This document shows positions 35,127 through 44,600 of a stretch of 64,000 nt of DNA, in pieces. The notes beneath the pieces are model-generated. The model was given only the letters and a program-made list of their open reading frames with translations. It made no database searches and was not told the DNA's origin. The position numbers were made by a program, and so were the translations under genes. The stretch comes from an uncultured Pelagibacteraceae bacterium. GTDB lineage: Bacteria; Pseudomonadota; Alphaproteobacteria; Pelagibacterales; Pelagibacteraceae. Numbering within the stretch: position 1 is the stretch's first letter; the number at the start of each line of letters is the position of its first letter. The stretch lies in assembly GCA_902580275.1 (NCBI GenBank), contig CACHJZ010000003.1, positions 1 to 64,000 of the forward strand, given 5' to 3'.

Positions 35127-35449
35127 CATATTTAGTCAACGATAAATGTATAAAATGTAAATTAACAGATTGTGTGGATGTTTGTCCTGTTGATTGTTTT
35201 TACGAAGGAAAAAATATGCTTGTAATTAAACCTGATGAGTGTATAGATTGTGGCGTTTGTGAACCAGAGTGTCCAGTAGATGCTATTGTTCCTGACACTA
35301 ACGAAGGCACTGAGAAATGGTTAGAAATAAATACAAAATATTCAGAAATTTGGCCAAACATAAACAAAAAAAAAGATCCACCAGCAGATCATAAAAAATT
35401 TGAAAATGAAGAAAATAAATTTGAAAAATATTTTAAAGAAAACCTTTAA
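35123..35449 (+). CDS. fdxA: FdxA-type 7Fe/8Fe ferredoxin
   Basis: [28 protein letters not shown]...[17 protein letters not shown]. Confidence 0.95.
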   Translation: MTYLVNDKCIKCKLTDCVDVCPVDCFYEGKNMLVIKPDECIDCGVCEPECPVDAIVPDTNEGTEKWLEINTKYSEIWPNINKKKDPPADHKKFENEENKFEKYFKENL

Positions 35450-36278
35450 AAAAAAACCAACAAAAAAAAGTAGTACAAAAGTATCAAAAAAAGTTAAACA
35501 AAAAATTGTTAAAAAAGCACTTAAAACAAAAAAAATAAAAAAAGAGAAAATAAAAAAAATTCCAGTCAAAAAAACTCAAGAAAAATCAGCTAGCTCAAAC
35601 TTAAGAATTCTAAAACAGAATGAGCAAAAGCCTGAAATTAAAAAAATAAAAAAACAAGAAACTGAGAGAAAAGAGTTCAAAGTAAAAGATTACGTAGTTT
35701 ATCCAAAACATGGTGTAGGACAAATTTTATCAATAAATAATAAATCAATTGGTGGCATCGAAGTTCAATGCTACGATATTAAATTTGAAAAAGATAAAGC
35801 TGTTGGACTTTTACCAATTAATAAACAATCTCACCTAAGACCATTGTCAACAGTTAACCAAGTGAATAAATCAATATCTATATTAAAAGGAAAGCCAAAA
35901 ATTAAAAGGTCAATGTGGAGTAGACGAGCTCAAGAATACGAACAAAAAATAACATCAGGCAAAATCTACGACTTAGCTGAAGTTGTTAGGGATCTCAACA
36001 AAGGTGATGATTTAATGGTTGATCAATCTTATAGTGAAAGACAATTATTTGAAAAAGCTTATGATAGAATTCTTTCAGAATTTCAAATTGTACTAAATTT
36101 GTCATATGAAGATATTCAGAAGAAACTTAATAAAGCGCTCAAAAGAAATTTGGAAAATCAAACACAAAATCTTCCTCAATCAACTAAACAAACTCAAGAA
36201 AATCAAGAAACTAACGATACTAGTGAGGCTAGCGATGAGGGATCTGATATAGGACTAGTAGAGGAAAATTCAGATTAA
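35400..36278 (+). CDS. carD: CarD/CdnL-family transcription regulator with long Lys-rich N-terminal extension
   Basis: [84 protein letters not shown]. Confidence 0.88.
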   Translation: MKMKKINLKNILKKTFKKKPTKKSSTKVSKKVKQKIVKKALKTKKIKKEKIKKIPVKKTQEKSASSNLRILKQNEQKPEIKKIKKQETERKEFKVKDYVVYPKHGVGQILSINNKSIGGIEVQCYDIKFEKDKAVGLLPINKQSHLRPLSTVNQVNKSISILKGKPKIKRSMWSRRAQEYEQKITSGKIYDLAEVVRDLNKGDDLMVDQSYSERQLFEKAYDRILSEFQIVLNLSYEDIQKKLNKALKRNLENQTQNLPQSTKQTQENQETNDTSEASDEGSDIGLVEENSD

Positions 36279-36317
36279 AAAAAAACGCTTCCCACACAAA
36301 AGTTATGAGAAGCGTTT
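36277..36317 (-). terminator. intrinsic terminator of the 36332-36397 micro-gene
   Basis: Minus strand: AAACGCTTC-17 nt loop-GAAGCGTTT followed by T-run (A-run 36277-36282 on +); plus-strand side has no T-run. Confidence 0.85.
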
Positions 36318-36331
36318 AATTCAAGAAAAAA

Positions 36332-36397
36332 CTATCTTCTTTTTTTTCTTCTTTTTTTAGCTTTTTTCTTCTTAGCTTTTTTTCTTCTTTTAGCCAT
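36332..36397 (-). CDS. 21-aa ultra-basic peptide MAKRRKKAKKKKAKKRRKKRR
   Basis: ATG...TAG on minus strand, AGGGAGC Shine-Dalgarno just upstream (TAAAGGGAGCTAAAGATGGCT), own promoter-like boxes and terminator. Confidence 0.65.
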   Translation of the reverse strand: MAKRRKKAKKKKAKKRRKKRR

Positions 36398-36439
36398 CTT
36401 TAGCTCCCTTTAGTTACGCGAATCATTTGATTCGCTATT

Positions 36440-36474
36440 AGTAACAATTTATTTTTTTAATTAAGTTATGTCAA
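36440..36474 (-). promoter_or_regulatory. predicted sigma70-type promoter for micro-gene: TTGACA-N17-TAAATT
   Basis: Minus strand TTGACATAACTTAATTAAAAAAATAAATTGTTACT, about 40-75 nt upstream of the ATG. Confidence 0.55.
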
Positions 36475-36593
36475 ACATTTAATTAATTACAAAAAGTTTG
36501 GTGTTGAAAAAATTTTTTATTATTTTTTTTTATTATTTGATTGTTAAAAAGGTAAGAGTTTATGCGACTAATAAGCAAATAAAATAAATTATT

Positions 36594-38267
36594 TTAATAA
36601 AGATTTTCTAAATCTTTTTTGTAATTTTCTAAGATAATTTTTCTTTTTAACTTTAAAGTTGGAGTTAACATTCTATTTTCAATTGTAAATTCATTAAAAA
36701 TTATTAAATATTTTTTAATTTTTTCTATTAAAGACAAGTTTTTGTTAGTGATTTCAATAAATTTTTTAATTTCATCTTTATTTGCATCCTTTTCAGCAAC
36801 AATTAATGCAACGAGATAGTTTTTTTTATCTCCATAAACAAAACTTTGTTTAATATTTTCATTTAAACAAAGTAAATTTTCTATTTTTGTTGGTGAAATG
36901 TTATCTCCTCCTAAATTTACAATTAATTCTTTTTTTCTATCTGTAATTTTTAAATTTCCATCTTTATTTATTTCTCCAATATCTCCGGTATATAACCATC
37001 CATCTTTTATGATTTCCTCTGTCTCTCTTTTTTTTTTCCAGTATCCAAGCATCACATTTTCTCCCTTTATTAAGATTTCCCCATCTTCAGCGATTTTAAC
37101 TGTATTTGTTCTAAAAGGAGGGCCCACCGTCTCAACTTGGATTTTGCCAGGAATGTTACAGCTAACAACTGGTGAGGCTTCTGTTAACCCATAACCTTGA
37201 AGTGTTGGAAGTCCGATAGAATTTAAAAATTCTCCTATTTTTTGGTCCAGGGCTCCACCTCCAGATACAAAAGCTTGGAGATTTCCACCAAACTGCTTTT
37301 TTATTTTTTTTCTGACAAGTATTTCACACAAAAAATCAATTAATTTTTCTGAGTATTGAAGTTTATTATTTTTAAGTTTTTTTATTCCAAGCTCGATTGT
37401 TAAATTTATTAGTTTTTTTTTAAGACCTTTTTGCTTATTAAAATTAATACTAATCTTGTTAAATAAATTTTGATAGAATCTAGGAACTGCAGTCATTATT
37501 GTTGGCCTAGCCTCGGCCATATTAGTTAATAATTTTTCTAAACTCTCGGCATAAAATATTTTAGCTCCAATTAAAATCTGAACAAATTGGACAGTATGCT
37601 CATAGGAATGGGATAGCGGTAACCACGTAAGAAACACTGGGTCTTTTTTTTTTATTAAAGGCAAAAGTAAATCATAAGCTCCTTCGCAATTTGCTAAAAT
37701 TCCACCATGACTTAAAATAACTCCTTTAGGATTACCAGAAGTTCCAGAAGTATAAATTATACAAGCTGGCATATTTCTTTTTAAATTATTATTTATTGAT
37801 TTATCATTCAAATTTTCATCGTAGATATCTGTTATTAATAAACTGTCAAAATCAATTTTTTCAAATGAAATTATTTTAATTTCATGTTTGATATAATCTT
37901 TTATTTTTTTAAATTGAGTATTATTTGAAACAATCACTAAAGTTGGTTTACAATCTTCTAATATATATTTGTAATCATTTTTAGAATATGTTGTAAATAT
38001 TGGTACTGATATACCACCTGCATTCATTATTGAAATATCTGATATTAACCAGTTTGGATTATTCTCAGAGAGAATTAAACACCTATCACCAGATTTTATT
38101 AGTGTTTTTAATTTATTAGAAAGCTTAAAAATACGTTCAGATACGTCTTTCCAACTATAAATAGTTTTTTCAGATTTCAATGAATTTAAGAATGATTTAG
38201 TGTTATCCACTTCCTCTAGTTTTTTAAAAAATAATTCAACAAGACTATTTATTTTTGATACTTTCAT
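36594..38267 (-). CDS. long-chain fatty-acid--CoA ligase / AMP-binding protein
   Basis: ACIIYTSGTSGNPKGVILSHGGI, QGYGLTEASPVVSCN, WLYTGDIGEINKDGNLKITDRKKELIV. Confidence 0.92.
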   Translation of the reverse strand: MKVSKINSLVELFFKKLEEVDNTKSFLNSLKSEKTIYSWKDVSERIFKLSNKLKTLIKSGDRCLILSENNPNWLISDISIMNAGGISVPIFTTYSKNDYKYILEDCKPTLVIVSNNTQFKKIKDYIKHEIKIISFEKIDFDSLLITDIYDENLNDKSINNNLKRNMPACIIYTSGTSGNPKGVILSHGGILANCEGAYDLLLPLIKKKDPVFLTWLPLSHSYEHTVQFVQILIGAKIFYAESLEKLLTNMAEARPTIMTAVPRFYQNLFNKISINFNKQKGLKKKLINLTIELGIKKLKNNKLQYSEKLIDFLCEILVRKKIKKQFGGNLQAFVSGGGALDQKIGEFLNSIGLPTLQGYGLTEASPVVSCNIPGKIQVETVGPPFRTNTVKIAEDGEILIKGENVMLGYWKKKRETEEIIKDGWLYTGDIGEINKDGNLKITDRKKELIVNLGGDNISPTKIENLLCLNENIKQSFVYGDKKNYLVALIVAEKDANKDEIKKFIEITNKNLSLIEKIKKYLIIFNEFTIENRMLTPTLKLKRKIILENYKKDLENLY

Positions 38268-38271
38268 AATT

Positions 38272-38356
38272 TGGTGGGCGAAGAGAGAATCGAACTCTCA
38301 CTTCTTGCGAAACACGATTTTGAGTCGTGCGCGTCTACCAGTTCCGCCATTCGCCC
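38272..38356 (-). tRNA. tRNA-Leu (anticodon CAA), CCA encoded
   Basis: Reverse complement GGGCGAATGGCGGAACTGGTAGACGCGCACGACTCAAAATCGTG...AGAGTTCGATTCTCTCTTCGCCCACCA; class II tRNA. Confidence 0.97.
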
Positions 38357-38421
38357 ATTTTTAAACAATAATTTTATTTAAATGAATAGTATAAAAAGTT
38401 ATTTTGTAATAAAACCAAAAA

Positions 38422-39021
38422 ATGTTCAAAAGATTTTACAATAAATCAATAGAATTAGCCTCAAACAAGAGATCAAATTTCTATTTAGCAGTTGTATCTT
38501 TTATTGAAAGTTCTTTTTTTCCAATACCTCCAGATGTAATGGTCGTTCCCATGGTGCTTGCAAAAAAAGAAAAGTATTTAAGAATTTTTTTAATTGCAAC
38601 GGTGTTTTCTGTATTAGGTGGTATTTTTGGTTATTTAATTGGTTATTTATTTATAGATTTAGCAATGTATGTTATCGAGTTTTATAACTACGAGAACAAA
38701 GTATTGAAGCTAAAGATGGATCTCTCACAAGGCAGTGGTATGGTTATATGGCTTGGAACTTTATTCTTAGCTGGATTTACACCTTTGCCTTATAAAGTTT
38801 TTACAATAACCAGTGGTTTAATCGCATTCGATATATTTGCATTTATAATAATCAGTTTTATTTCAAGGGGTTTAAGATTTTATTTAGTTTCAGTTTTCAC
38901 TGCAAAATTTGGAGAGAAATTTGTTAAATTAATAGAACAAAAAGGCGCAGTGTGGTCATCAATAATTGGTATTATTATAATATGCATAATGGCTGTTTTT
39001 TATTTTGCTTTTATTAAATGA
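38422..39021 (+). CDS. YqaA/DedA-like VTT-domain membrane protein
   Basis: SFIESSFFPIPPDVMVVPMVLAKKEKYLRI, LFLAGFTPLPYKVFTITSGL. Confidence 0.85.
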   Translation: MFKRFYNKSIELASNKRSNFYLAVVSFIESSFFPIPPDVMVVPMVLAKKEKYLRIFLIATVFSVLGGIFGYLIGYLFIDLAMYVIEFYNYENKVLKLKMDLSQGSGMVIWLGTLFLAGFTPLPYKVFTITSGLIAFDIFAFIIISFISRGLRFYLVSVFTAKFGEKFVKLIEQKGAVWSSIIGIIIICIMAVFYFAFIK

Positions 39022-39506
39022 CAATGAAATTATTAAAATACAAAACTTTATTAAATTTAATATTAATCTTTTCTGTATTTTCGATATTATTTGCGTTTTA
39101 TGTTGAGTATTTTCTGGGACATAAACCATGTAATCTCTGTTTATTACAAAGACTTCCATATATTATTACAGTTATATTAATTGTCTTTGTTTTAATTTTC
39201 AAAAATTTAGAAAGATTATCTTTCTTATTTTTAAGTTTAACATTTTTGTCAGGATCATTGCTTGCTATTTACCATGTTGGGATTGAACATGGTTTAATTT
39301 CGGAGTCGTTTGTGTGTGGAAATAATATTGATACTAGTATTACTGACAAAAATGAGATTATGAAACAATTAAAAAATAAAGCAATTAGCTGTAAAGATGT
39401 CACTTTTGCTATTTTTGGTGTATCACTTGCTACAATAAATACTTTTATTTCTGCATTGTTAGCGACTATAACCCTTTTAATATTTATAAAATATGAAAAA
39501 AAGTGA
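39018..39506 (+). CDS. dsbB: Disulfide bond formation protein DsbB family
   Basis: GHKPCNLCLLQRLPYI, second Cys pair CGNNID...AISCKD, 4 TM. Confidence 0.88.
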   Translation: MTMKLLKYKTLLNLILIFSVFSILFAFYVEYFLGHKPCNLCLLQRLPYIITVILIVFVLIFKNLERLSFLFLSLTFLSGSLLAIYHVGIEHGLISESFVCGNNIDTSITDKNEIMKQLKNKAISCKDVTFAIFGVSLATINTFISALLATITLLIFIKYEKK

Positions 39507-40026
39507 TAAAAAAAAAATTGAAGAGTTTATAAGAGTTGATCACGCTGGGGAAAGAGGTGCGATTAAAATTTATGAAGGGCAATTATTAGCTTTAAATACG
39601 TTTGTTAAAGATGATGAGCTTAAAAAAACAATCGAAGAAATGAAAGAGCATGAAAGAGAGCATGCAAATTATTTTGAGCAGGAAATAAGAAAAAGAAGTA
39701 TTAAGCCTACAAAATTTTTACCATTATGGGATTTACTTGGTGTTGGTTTAGGTTTCGGATCAACCTTATTAGGTAAAAAGGCAGCAATGCTTTGTACAGC
39801 ATCAGTTGAAGAAGTGATAGACGAGCATTACCAAAATCAAATTAACCAGATACAGTCGGATGAGAAAGAACTTAAGGAAAAAATTATTAAGTTTAGAGAG
39901 GATGAACTTCATCATAAAGATATAGCTTATGAAAAAGGAGCATCAAAGGATGGTATTTATTCTATATTTGATAAAATTGTAAAAACTGGATCTAAAATTG
40001 CAATTCGTGTTTCCGAGAAAATTTAG
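39493..40026 (+). CDS. coq7: COQ7-family demethoxyubiquinone hydroxylase
   Basis: IRVDHAGERGAIKIYEGQL, EHEREHANYFEQE, SVEEVIDEHYQNQ, EDELHHKDIA di-iron ligands. Confidence 0.93.
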   Translation: MKKSDKKKIEEFIRVDHAGERGAIKIYEGQLLALNTFVKDDELKKTIEEMKEHEREHANYFEQEIRKRSIKPTKFLPLWDLLGVGLGFGSTLLGKKAAMLCTASVEEVIDEHYQNQINQIQSDEKELKEKIIKFREDELHHKDIAYEKGASKDGIYSIFDKIVKTGSKIAIRVSEKI

Positions 40027-40593
40027 TTAAGGTTCAAGCTCTACATCCCAATACAGATAGTCTACCCAAGTTTTGTGTAGAAAATTAGGAGGAAAATGTT
40101 TTCCATTTCGATGAAGATCTTCGGTAGTGGGTTGATATGGTAATTGGCTAAGAGACATTCCAGATTTATTTAGAAGTCTTCCACCCTTTTTAACATTACA
40201 GCTGGAACAAGCAGTAACAACGTTGTCCCAATCAGTTTTTCCTCCTTTGGATCTTGGAAGTAAATGATCAAAAGTTAGTTCTTTTTTGCTACCACAGTAT
40301 TGGCAGCTGAATTTATCTCTAAGAAAAACGTTAAATCTTGTAAAATTTGGATTTGATATTGGTCTTATGTAACTTTTCAGTGCAATAACACTTGGTAACT
40401 TCATACTAAATGATGGACTATGAACTACTTTGTCGTAATAATTTACAATGGAAACTCTATCTAAAAAAACTGATTTTATTGAATCTTGCCAGCTCCACAG
40501 GGATAAAGGATAATAACTTAAAGGTCTATAGTCTGCATTTAGAACTAATGCAGGACAATTTTCTAATGATGTGTTCTGATCAATAAAAGTCAT
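40027..40593 (-). CDS. HNH endonuclease family protein
   Basis: FSCQYCGSKKELTFDHLLPRSKGGKTDWDNVVTACSSCNVKKGGR. Confidence 0.9.
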   Translation of the reverse strand: MTFIDQNTSLENCPALVLNADYRPLSYYPLSLWSWQDSIKSVFLDRVSIVNYYDKVVHSPSFSMKLPSVIALKSYIRPISNPNFTRFNVFLRDKFSCQYCGSKKELTFDHLLPRSKGGKTDWDNVVTACSSCNVKKGGRLLNKSGMSLSQLPYQPTTEDLHRNGKHFPPNFLHKTWVDYLYWDVELEP

Positions 40594-40656
40594 AATCCTA
40601 GAATAGCTTATTAAATTTTAATAATCAATAATATCAGTCAAATTATTAATTTTTTT

Positions 40657-41307
40657 TTAAATTATTTTTTTAATATATTTTAACGCTAAACTAAGTGCTT
40701 CAATAGGTATGTGATGAGAGCAATTTTTTATCATATTAACTTCTACTTTAATTTTATTTCTTTCCAGAAAATCTTTAGCCTCTAATAAATTTGACGGTGG
40801 AACTACTTCATCTGCGTCACCATGAAACAGTAACATGTCTGTCTTAGAAACTATTCTTTTTTGTAAATCGTCTTTGTCAATAATTTTTCCAGAAAATCCT
40901 ATTACTAACTTAAAACTTTGATTAGAAATTAAAGCTAAATTAATTGACATCATACAACCTTGGCTAAATCCTGCTAGAATAATTTGTGAATTATCCAAAT
41001 TATATTTTTCTTTAATTTGTTCTATATATTGAGTCAAAATTTTTTCTGCTTTTTTTGCTTCAGCAATAACATAATCTTGATCATCAATACTTAAGTCAAA
41101 CCATTGAAAACCATTTGGATTTAATTTACATGACTGGTGTCCATCAGGACATAAAAATATTGTATTATCTATGAAGCGTTTCCAAGTATATGCAATTGAA
41201 CTTATATCTGCTCCATCGCCTCCATAACCATGGAGAAGTATTATTGCATTTTTTATTTTTTCTTTCTTTTCTGACTCTATAATTTTAGATTTTAAAACAT
41301 ATCCCAT
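40657..41307 (-). CDS. phospholipase/carboxylesterase (alpha/beta hydrolase)
   Basis: IILLHGYGGDGADI, LAGFSQGCMMSI, LLFHGDADEVVP. Confidence 0.85.
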   Translation of the reverse strand: MGYVLKSKIIESEKKEKIKNAIILLHGYGGDGADISSIAYTWKRFIDNTIFLCPDGHQSCKLNPNGFQWFDLSIDDQDYVIAEAKKAEKILTQYIEQIKEKYNLDNSQIILAGFSQGCMMSINLALISNQSFKLVIGFSGKIIDKDDLQKRIVSKTDMLLFHGDADEVVPPSNLLEAKDFLERNKIKVEVNMIKNCSHHIPIEALSLALKYIKKII

Positions 41308-41312
41308 AAAAA

Positions 41313-41843
41313 TTAATTATAAGTTGACAACCAATCAATAAACTTTTTATCCTCAAAATCTATTGATCCTAAAATTCTCGCAAATTCTTCACCATTTTTA
41401 TTGATTAAAATAGTTGTTGGAAGTCCTATTAATGAAAAATTGTTTGCAAGTTTAACTGAGTCATCATAATAAAGTTGCAAATTTTTAATTTCTAAATCTT
41501 CGAAAAATTTCTTGGCCTTATCAATATTTTCCTTTCCTACGTTTATAGGAAGTATAATCAAATTTTTAATTTTTTTATTTGATTGAAGTATGTCTAAAGA
41601 TGGCATTTCCTCTCTACATGGGGCACACCAGGTGGCCCAAAAATTAATTATAACTAACTTATTATCAAAGTCCTCTAATGATACCATTAAATCCTCTGAA
41701 TTTCTAAAGACTATATTAGTAACTTTCTTTGGATCTTTGTGAATTTTCAAATTTTTTATATCTAGTATTTGATCTGCACTAGTAATTGATGAAAATGATA
41801 AAAATATAAATAACAAAAATAATTTTAAGCTTAATAATCTCAT
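41313..41843 (-). CDS. TlpA-like thioredoxin-fold protein
   Basis: signal peptide; IINFWATWCAPCREEMPSL; IGLPTTILINKNGE. Confidence 0.88.
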   Translation of the reverse strand: MRLLSLKLFLLFIFLSFSSITSADQILDIKNLKIHKDPKKVTNIVFRNSEDLMVSLEDFDNKLVIINFWATWCAPCREEMPSLDILQSNKKIKNLIILPINVGKENIDKAKKFFEDLEIKNLQLYYDDSVKLANNFSLIGLPTTILINKNGEEFARILGSIDFEDKKFIDWLSTYN

Positions 41844-41866
41844 TCTAAAATGTATAGTTACATATC

Positions 41867-43258
41867 ATGAGCAAAAATAAAAACAATAAACCAGTTTGGA
41901 GCACCAGAATCAAAAAAAATAGCTCTACTTTGTTTGCAAAAGTAGGAAGTTCGATAAATGTAGATAAAAGACTTTATCGACAAGATATTAAAGCCTCAAC
42001 AGCTCATGTTGAGATGCTTTTTAAAAAGAAAATCATTTCTATACAGGTAAAGAATAAAATTATCTGGGGACTAAAGAAAATATCTAATGAAATTAATAAG
42101 AAAAAATTTATTTTTAACAATAAATCTGAAGATATTCACATGAGCATTGAAAAAAGATTATTTGAACTAATAGGGGAGGATGCTGGATTTGTCCACACAG
42201 CAAGATCAAGAAACGATCAAGTTTTAGTTGATTTTAAACTTTGGATGATAGAATCGTCAGATGATATTATTAAAGAAATTGATTCTACAATTAAATTAAT
42301 AATAAAAATAGCTGAAAAAAATATTTACACAGTAATGCCTAGCTTTACTCATCTTAAAAATGCTCAACCAACTTCTTTTGCTCATTATATTCTTGCCTAT
42401 GTTGAAATGCTTACTAGAGATAAAAAAAGATTTTTAGATAATAAGCAACGCTTATTAGAAAATCCTTTGGGCGTAGCTGCTGTGGTTGGGACTAGCTTTG
42501 ATATAGATAGAGAATATACAACGAAAAAATTAAAATTTAAAAATCCCACTGGTAATTCCATTGATACAGTTTCGGATAGGGACTTTGTGTTAGACTTTCT
42601 ATACTCTATTTCGGTATGTTCAAATCATATATCGAGATTTGCAGAAGAATTTATTTTGTGGAATTCAGACGCATTCGATTTGATTAAATTAAAAGATAAA
42701 GTCGTTACAGGATCATCAATAATGCCACAAAAAAAAAATCCTGACACACTTGAATATTTGAGAGGTAAAACTGGACATTTTTACGGAAACTTATTTTCAA
42801 TGCTTACAATTCTTAAAGGTTTACCGCTATCATATTTCAAAGATTTACAGGATGATAAAGAATTGGCTTTTAAATCTTATGACCAAATTAAAATATCTTT
42901 ACAAATCATGAGGGAGGTTTTGAATAATTTTTTAATCAATAAAAAAAAAATGATACAATTAGCAGAAACAGGCTATACAACAGCTACTGATCTTGCTGAA
43001 TATATTGTTCAAAAATATAAATATCCTTTTAGGAAAGCATACTTAATAACTTCGAAATTAGTAAATTTAGCTGAAGAAAAAGACAAAAAACTTAATCAGC
43101 TTACAGTAAATGAAATGAAAATTATTGATAAGAAACTAAACGAGGATGTATTAAAATTATTTAACATAGAAAACTCAGTAAAATCAAAAAAATCATATGG
43201 TGGAACTTCTTTTGAAAATATAAAGAAAATGATAAAAAAATATAAAAAAAATGCTTAA
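41867..43258 (+). CDS. argH: Argininosuccinate lyase
   Basis: HTARSRNDQVLVDFKLW, TGSSIMPQKKNPDTLEYLRGKTG. Confidence 0.97.
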   Translation: MSKNKNNKPVWSTRIKKNSSTLFAKVGSSINVDKRLYRQDIKASTAHVEMLFKKKIISIQVKNKIIWGLKKISNEINKKKFIFNNKSEDIHMSIEKRLFELIGEDAGFVHTARSRNDQVLVDFKLWMIESSDDIIKEIDSTIKLIIKIAEKNIYTVMPSFTHLKNAQPTSFAHYILAYVEMLTRDKKRFLDNKQRLLENPLGVAAVVGTSFDIDREYTTKKLKFKNPTGNSIDTVSDRDFVLDFLYSISVCSNHISRFAEEFILWNSDAFDLIKLKDKVVTGSSIMPQKKNPDTLEYLRGKTGHFYGNLFSMLTILKGLPLSYFKDLQDDKELAFKSYDQIKISLQIMREVLNNFLINKKKMIQLAETGYTTATDLAEYIVQKYKYPFRKAYLITSKLVNLAEEKDKKLNQLTVNEMKIIDKKLNEDVLKLFNIENSVKSKKSYGGTSFENIKKMIKKYKKNA

Positions 43259-43370
43259 AAAAATATTTTTAATTTTAATTTGCTCAATAATTTTTTTCTC
43301 TTGTGGAAAAAAAGGTGATCCTGAGTATCAAGGTCAAAAAAAGCAATTAAAAATGATTAAGTTAATCTAA
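43251..43370 (+). CDS. lptM: LptM(YifL)-like short lipoprotein, 39 aa
   Basis: MLKKIFLILICSIIFFSCGKKGDPEYQGQKKQLKMIKLI: signal peptide, lipobox FFSC, CGxKGxP motif, located between argH and lysA; absent from ORF track. Confidence 0.75.
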   Translation: MLKKIFLILICSIIFFSCGKKGDPEYQGQKKQLKMIKLI

Positions 43371-44584
43371 TGTATTTTAAAAAAAATAGACTTTTTATTG
43401 AAAGAGTTGAAGCTTTGAAAGTAGTTAAAAAATTTGGAACTCCAACATATTGCTATTCACTAGAGAAGTTACAAAATAATATCAAAAATTTCCAGAGAAG
43501 TTTTAAATCAATTAATCCTTTAATATGCTTTTCAGTAAAATCAAATAGTAATCTGCAAATATTAAAAGAAATTAAAAGGTCAAACATGGGCGCAGACGTT
43601 GTTTCAAAAGGAGAGATGATGCAAGCTTTAAAAGCAGGAATATCGCCAAAAAAAATTGTCTTTTCTGGGGTTGGAAAAAAGTCTGAAGAATTAAAATTTG
43701 CTATCGAAAAAAAAATATTACTTATAAATGCAGAGTCTGAAAGTGAAATATATGAAATTGAAAGACTAGCAAAATTAAAAAAGACAATAGTTGATATTGG
43801 CATTCGATTAAATCCAAATATAGATGCAAAGACATTAAAAAAAATCTCAACTGGTAGAAGTGAAGATAAATTTGGTTTAACAGAAAAAGCTTTTTTAAAT
43901 ATTTTAAAGAATTTTAAAGGTTCGAATTATATAAAGGTGAAGTGTTTAAGTGTGCACATAGGCAGCCAAATTACAGATTATAAACCATATGTAAAAATGA
44001 TTAATGTTTTAGATAAAATTATTCAAAAATCCAATCACTTTTATGATTATGTAGATTTAGGCGGTGGTATGGGCATTCAATACGAAAAAGGAACCAATTT
44101 GTTCAATTATAAAAAATATAATGTGATGATTAAAAAATTTTTGAAAAAACATAATGTAAAAATTATTTTTGAACCTGGTAGATCAATTATTGCAAACACA
44201 GCTGTTTTATTATCTCAAATAATTTATATAAAAAATACAGCAAAAAAAAAATTTATTATTTTAGATGCTGCAATGAATGATCTAATGAGACCAGCACTAT
44301 ATGGATCTTATCATAATATTATTCCATTATTAAAAAATAATAAAAAAAATAATAAGATTCATGATTTCGTAGGACCTGTATGCGAAACAACTGACAAATT
44401 TTTATCTGTTAAAGGATTCAATTACCTTAAAGAAAAAGAGTATGTTGCTATTTCCGATGTAGGTGCATACGGAATGTCTTTATCCTCAAATTATAATTTA
44501 AGACCGAAAGCATCTGAAGTAATGATAGAAAATAAATCTTCGAAAGTAATTCTTAAGAGGCAAAAGTTAACCAATATTATTTAA
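43370..44584 (+). CDS. lysA: Diaminopimelate decarboxylase
   Basis: TPTYCYSLEKLQNNI, CFSVKSNSNLQIL, SVHIGSQI, DLGGGMGI, EPGRSIIANTAVL. Confidence 0.96.
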   Translation: MYFKKNRLFIERVEALKVVKKFGTPTYCYSLEKLQNNIKNFQRSFKSINPLICFSVKSNSNLQILKEIKRSNMGADVVSKGEMMQALKAGISPKKIVFSGVGKKSEELKFAIEKKILLINAESESEIYEIERLAKLKKTIVDIGIRLNPNIDAKTLKKISTGRSEDKFGLTEKAFLNILKNFKGSNYIKVKCLSVHIGSQITDYKPYVKMINVLDKIIQKSNHFYDYVDLGGGMGIQYEKGTNLFNYKKYNVMIKKFLKKHNVKIIFEPGRSIIANTAVLLSQIIYIKNTAKKKFIILDAAMNDLMRPALYGSYHNIIPLLKNNKKNNKIHDFVGPVCETTDKFLSVKGFNYLKEKEYVAISDVGAYGMSLSSNYNLRPKASEVMIENKSSKVILKRQKLTNII

Positions 44585-44600
44585 TAAATAACTGCATTTT

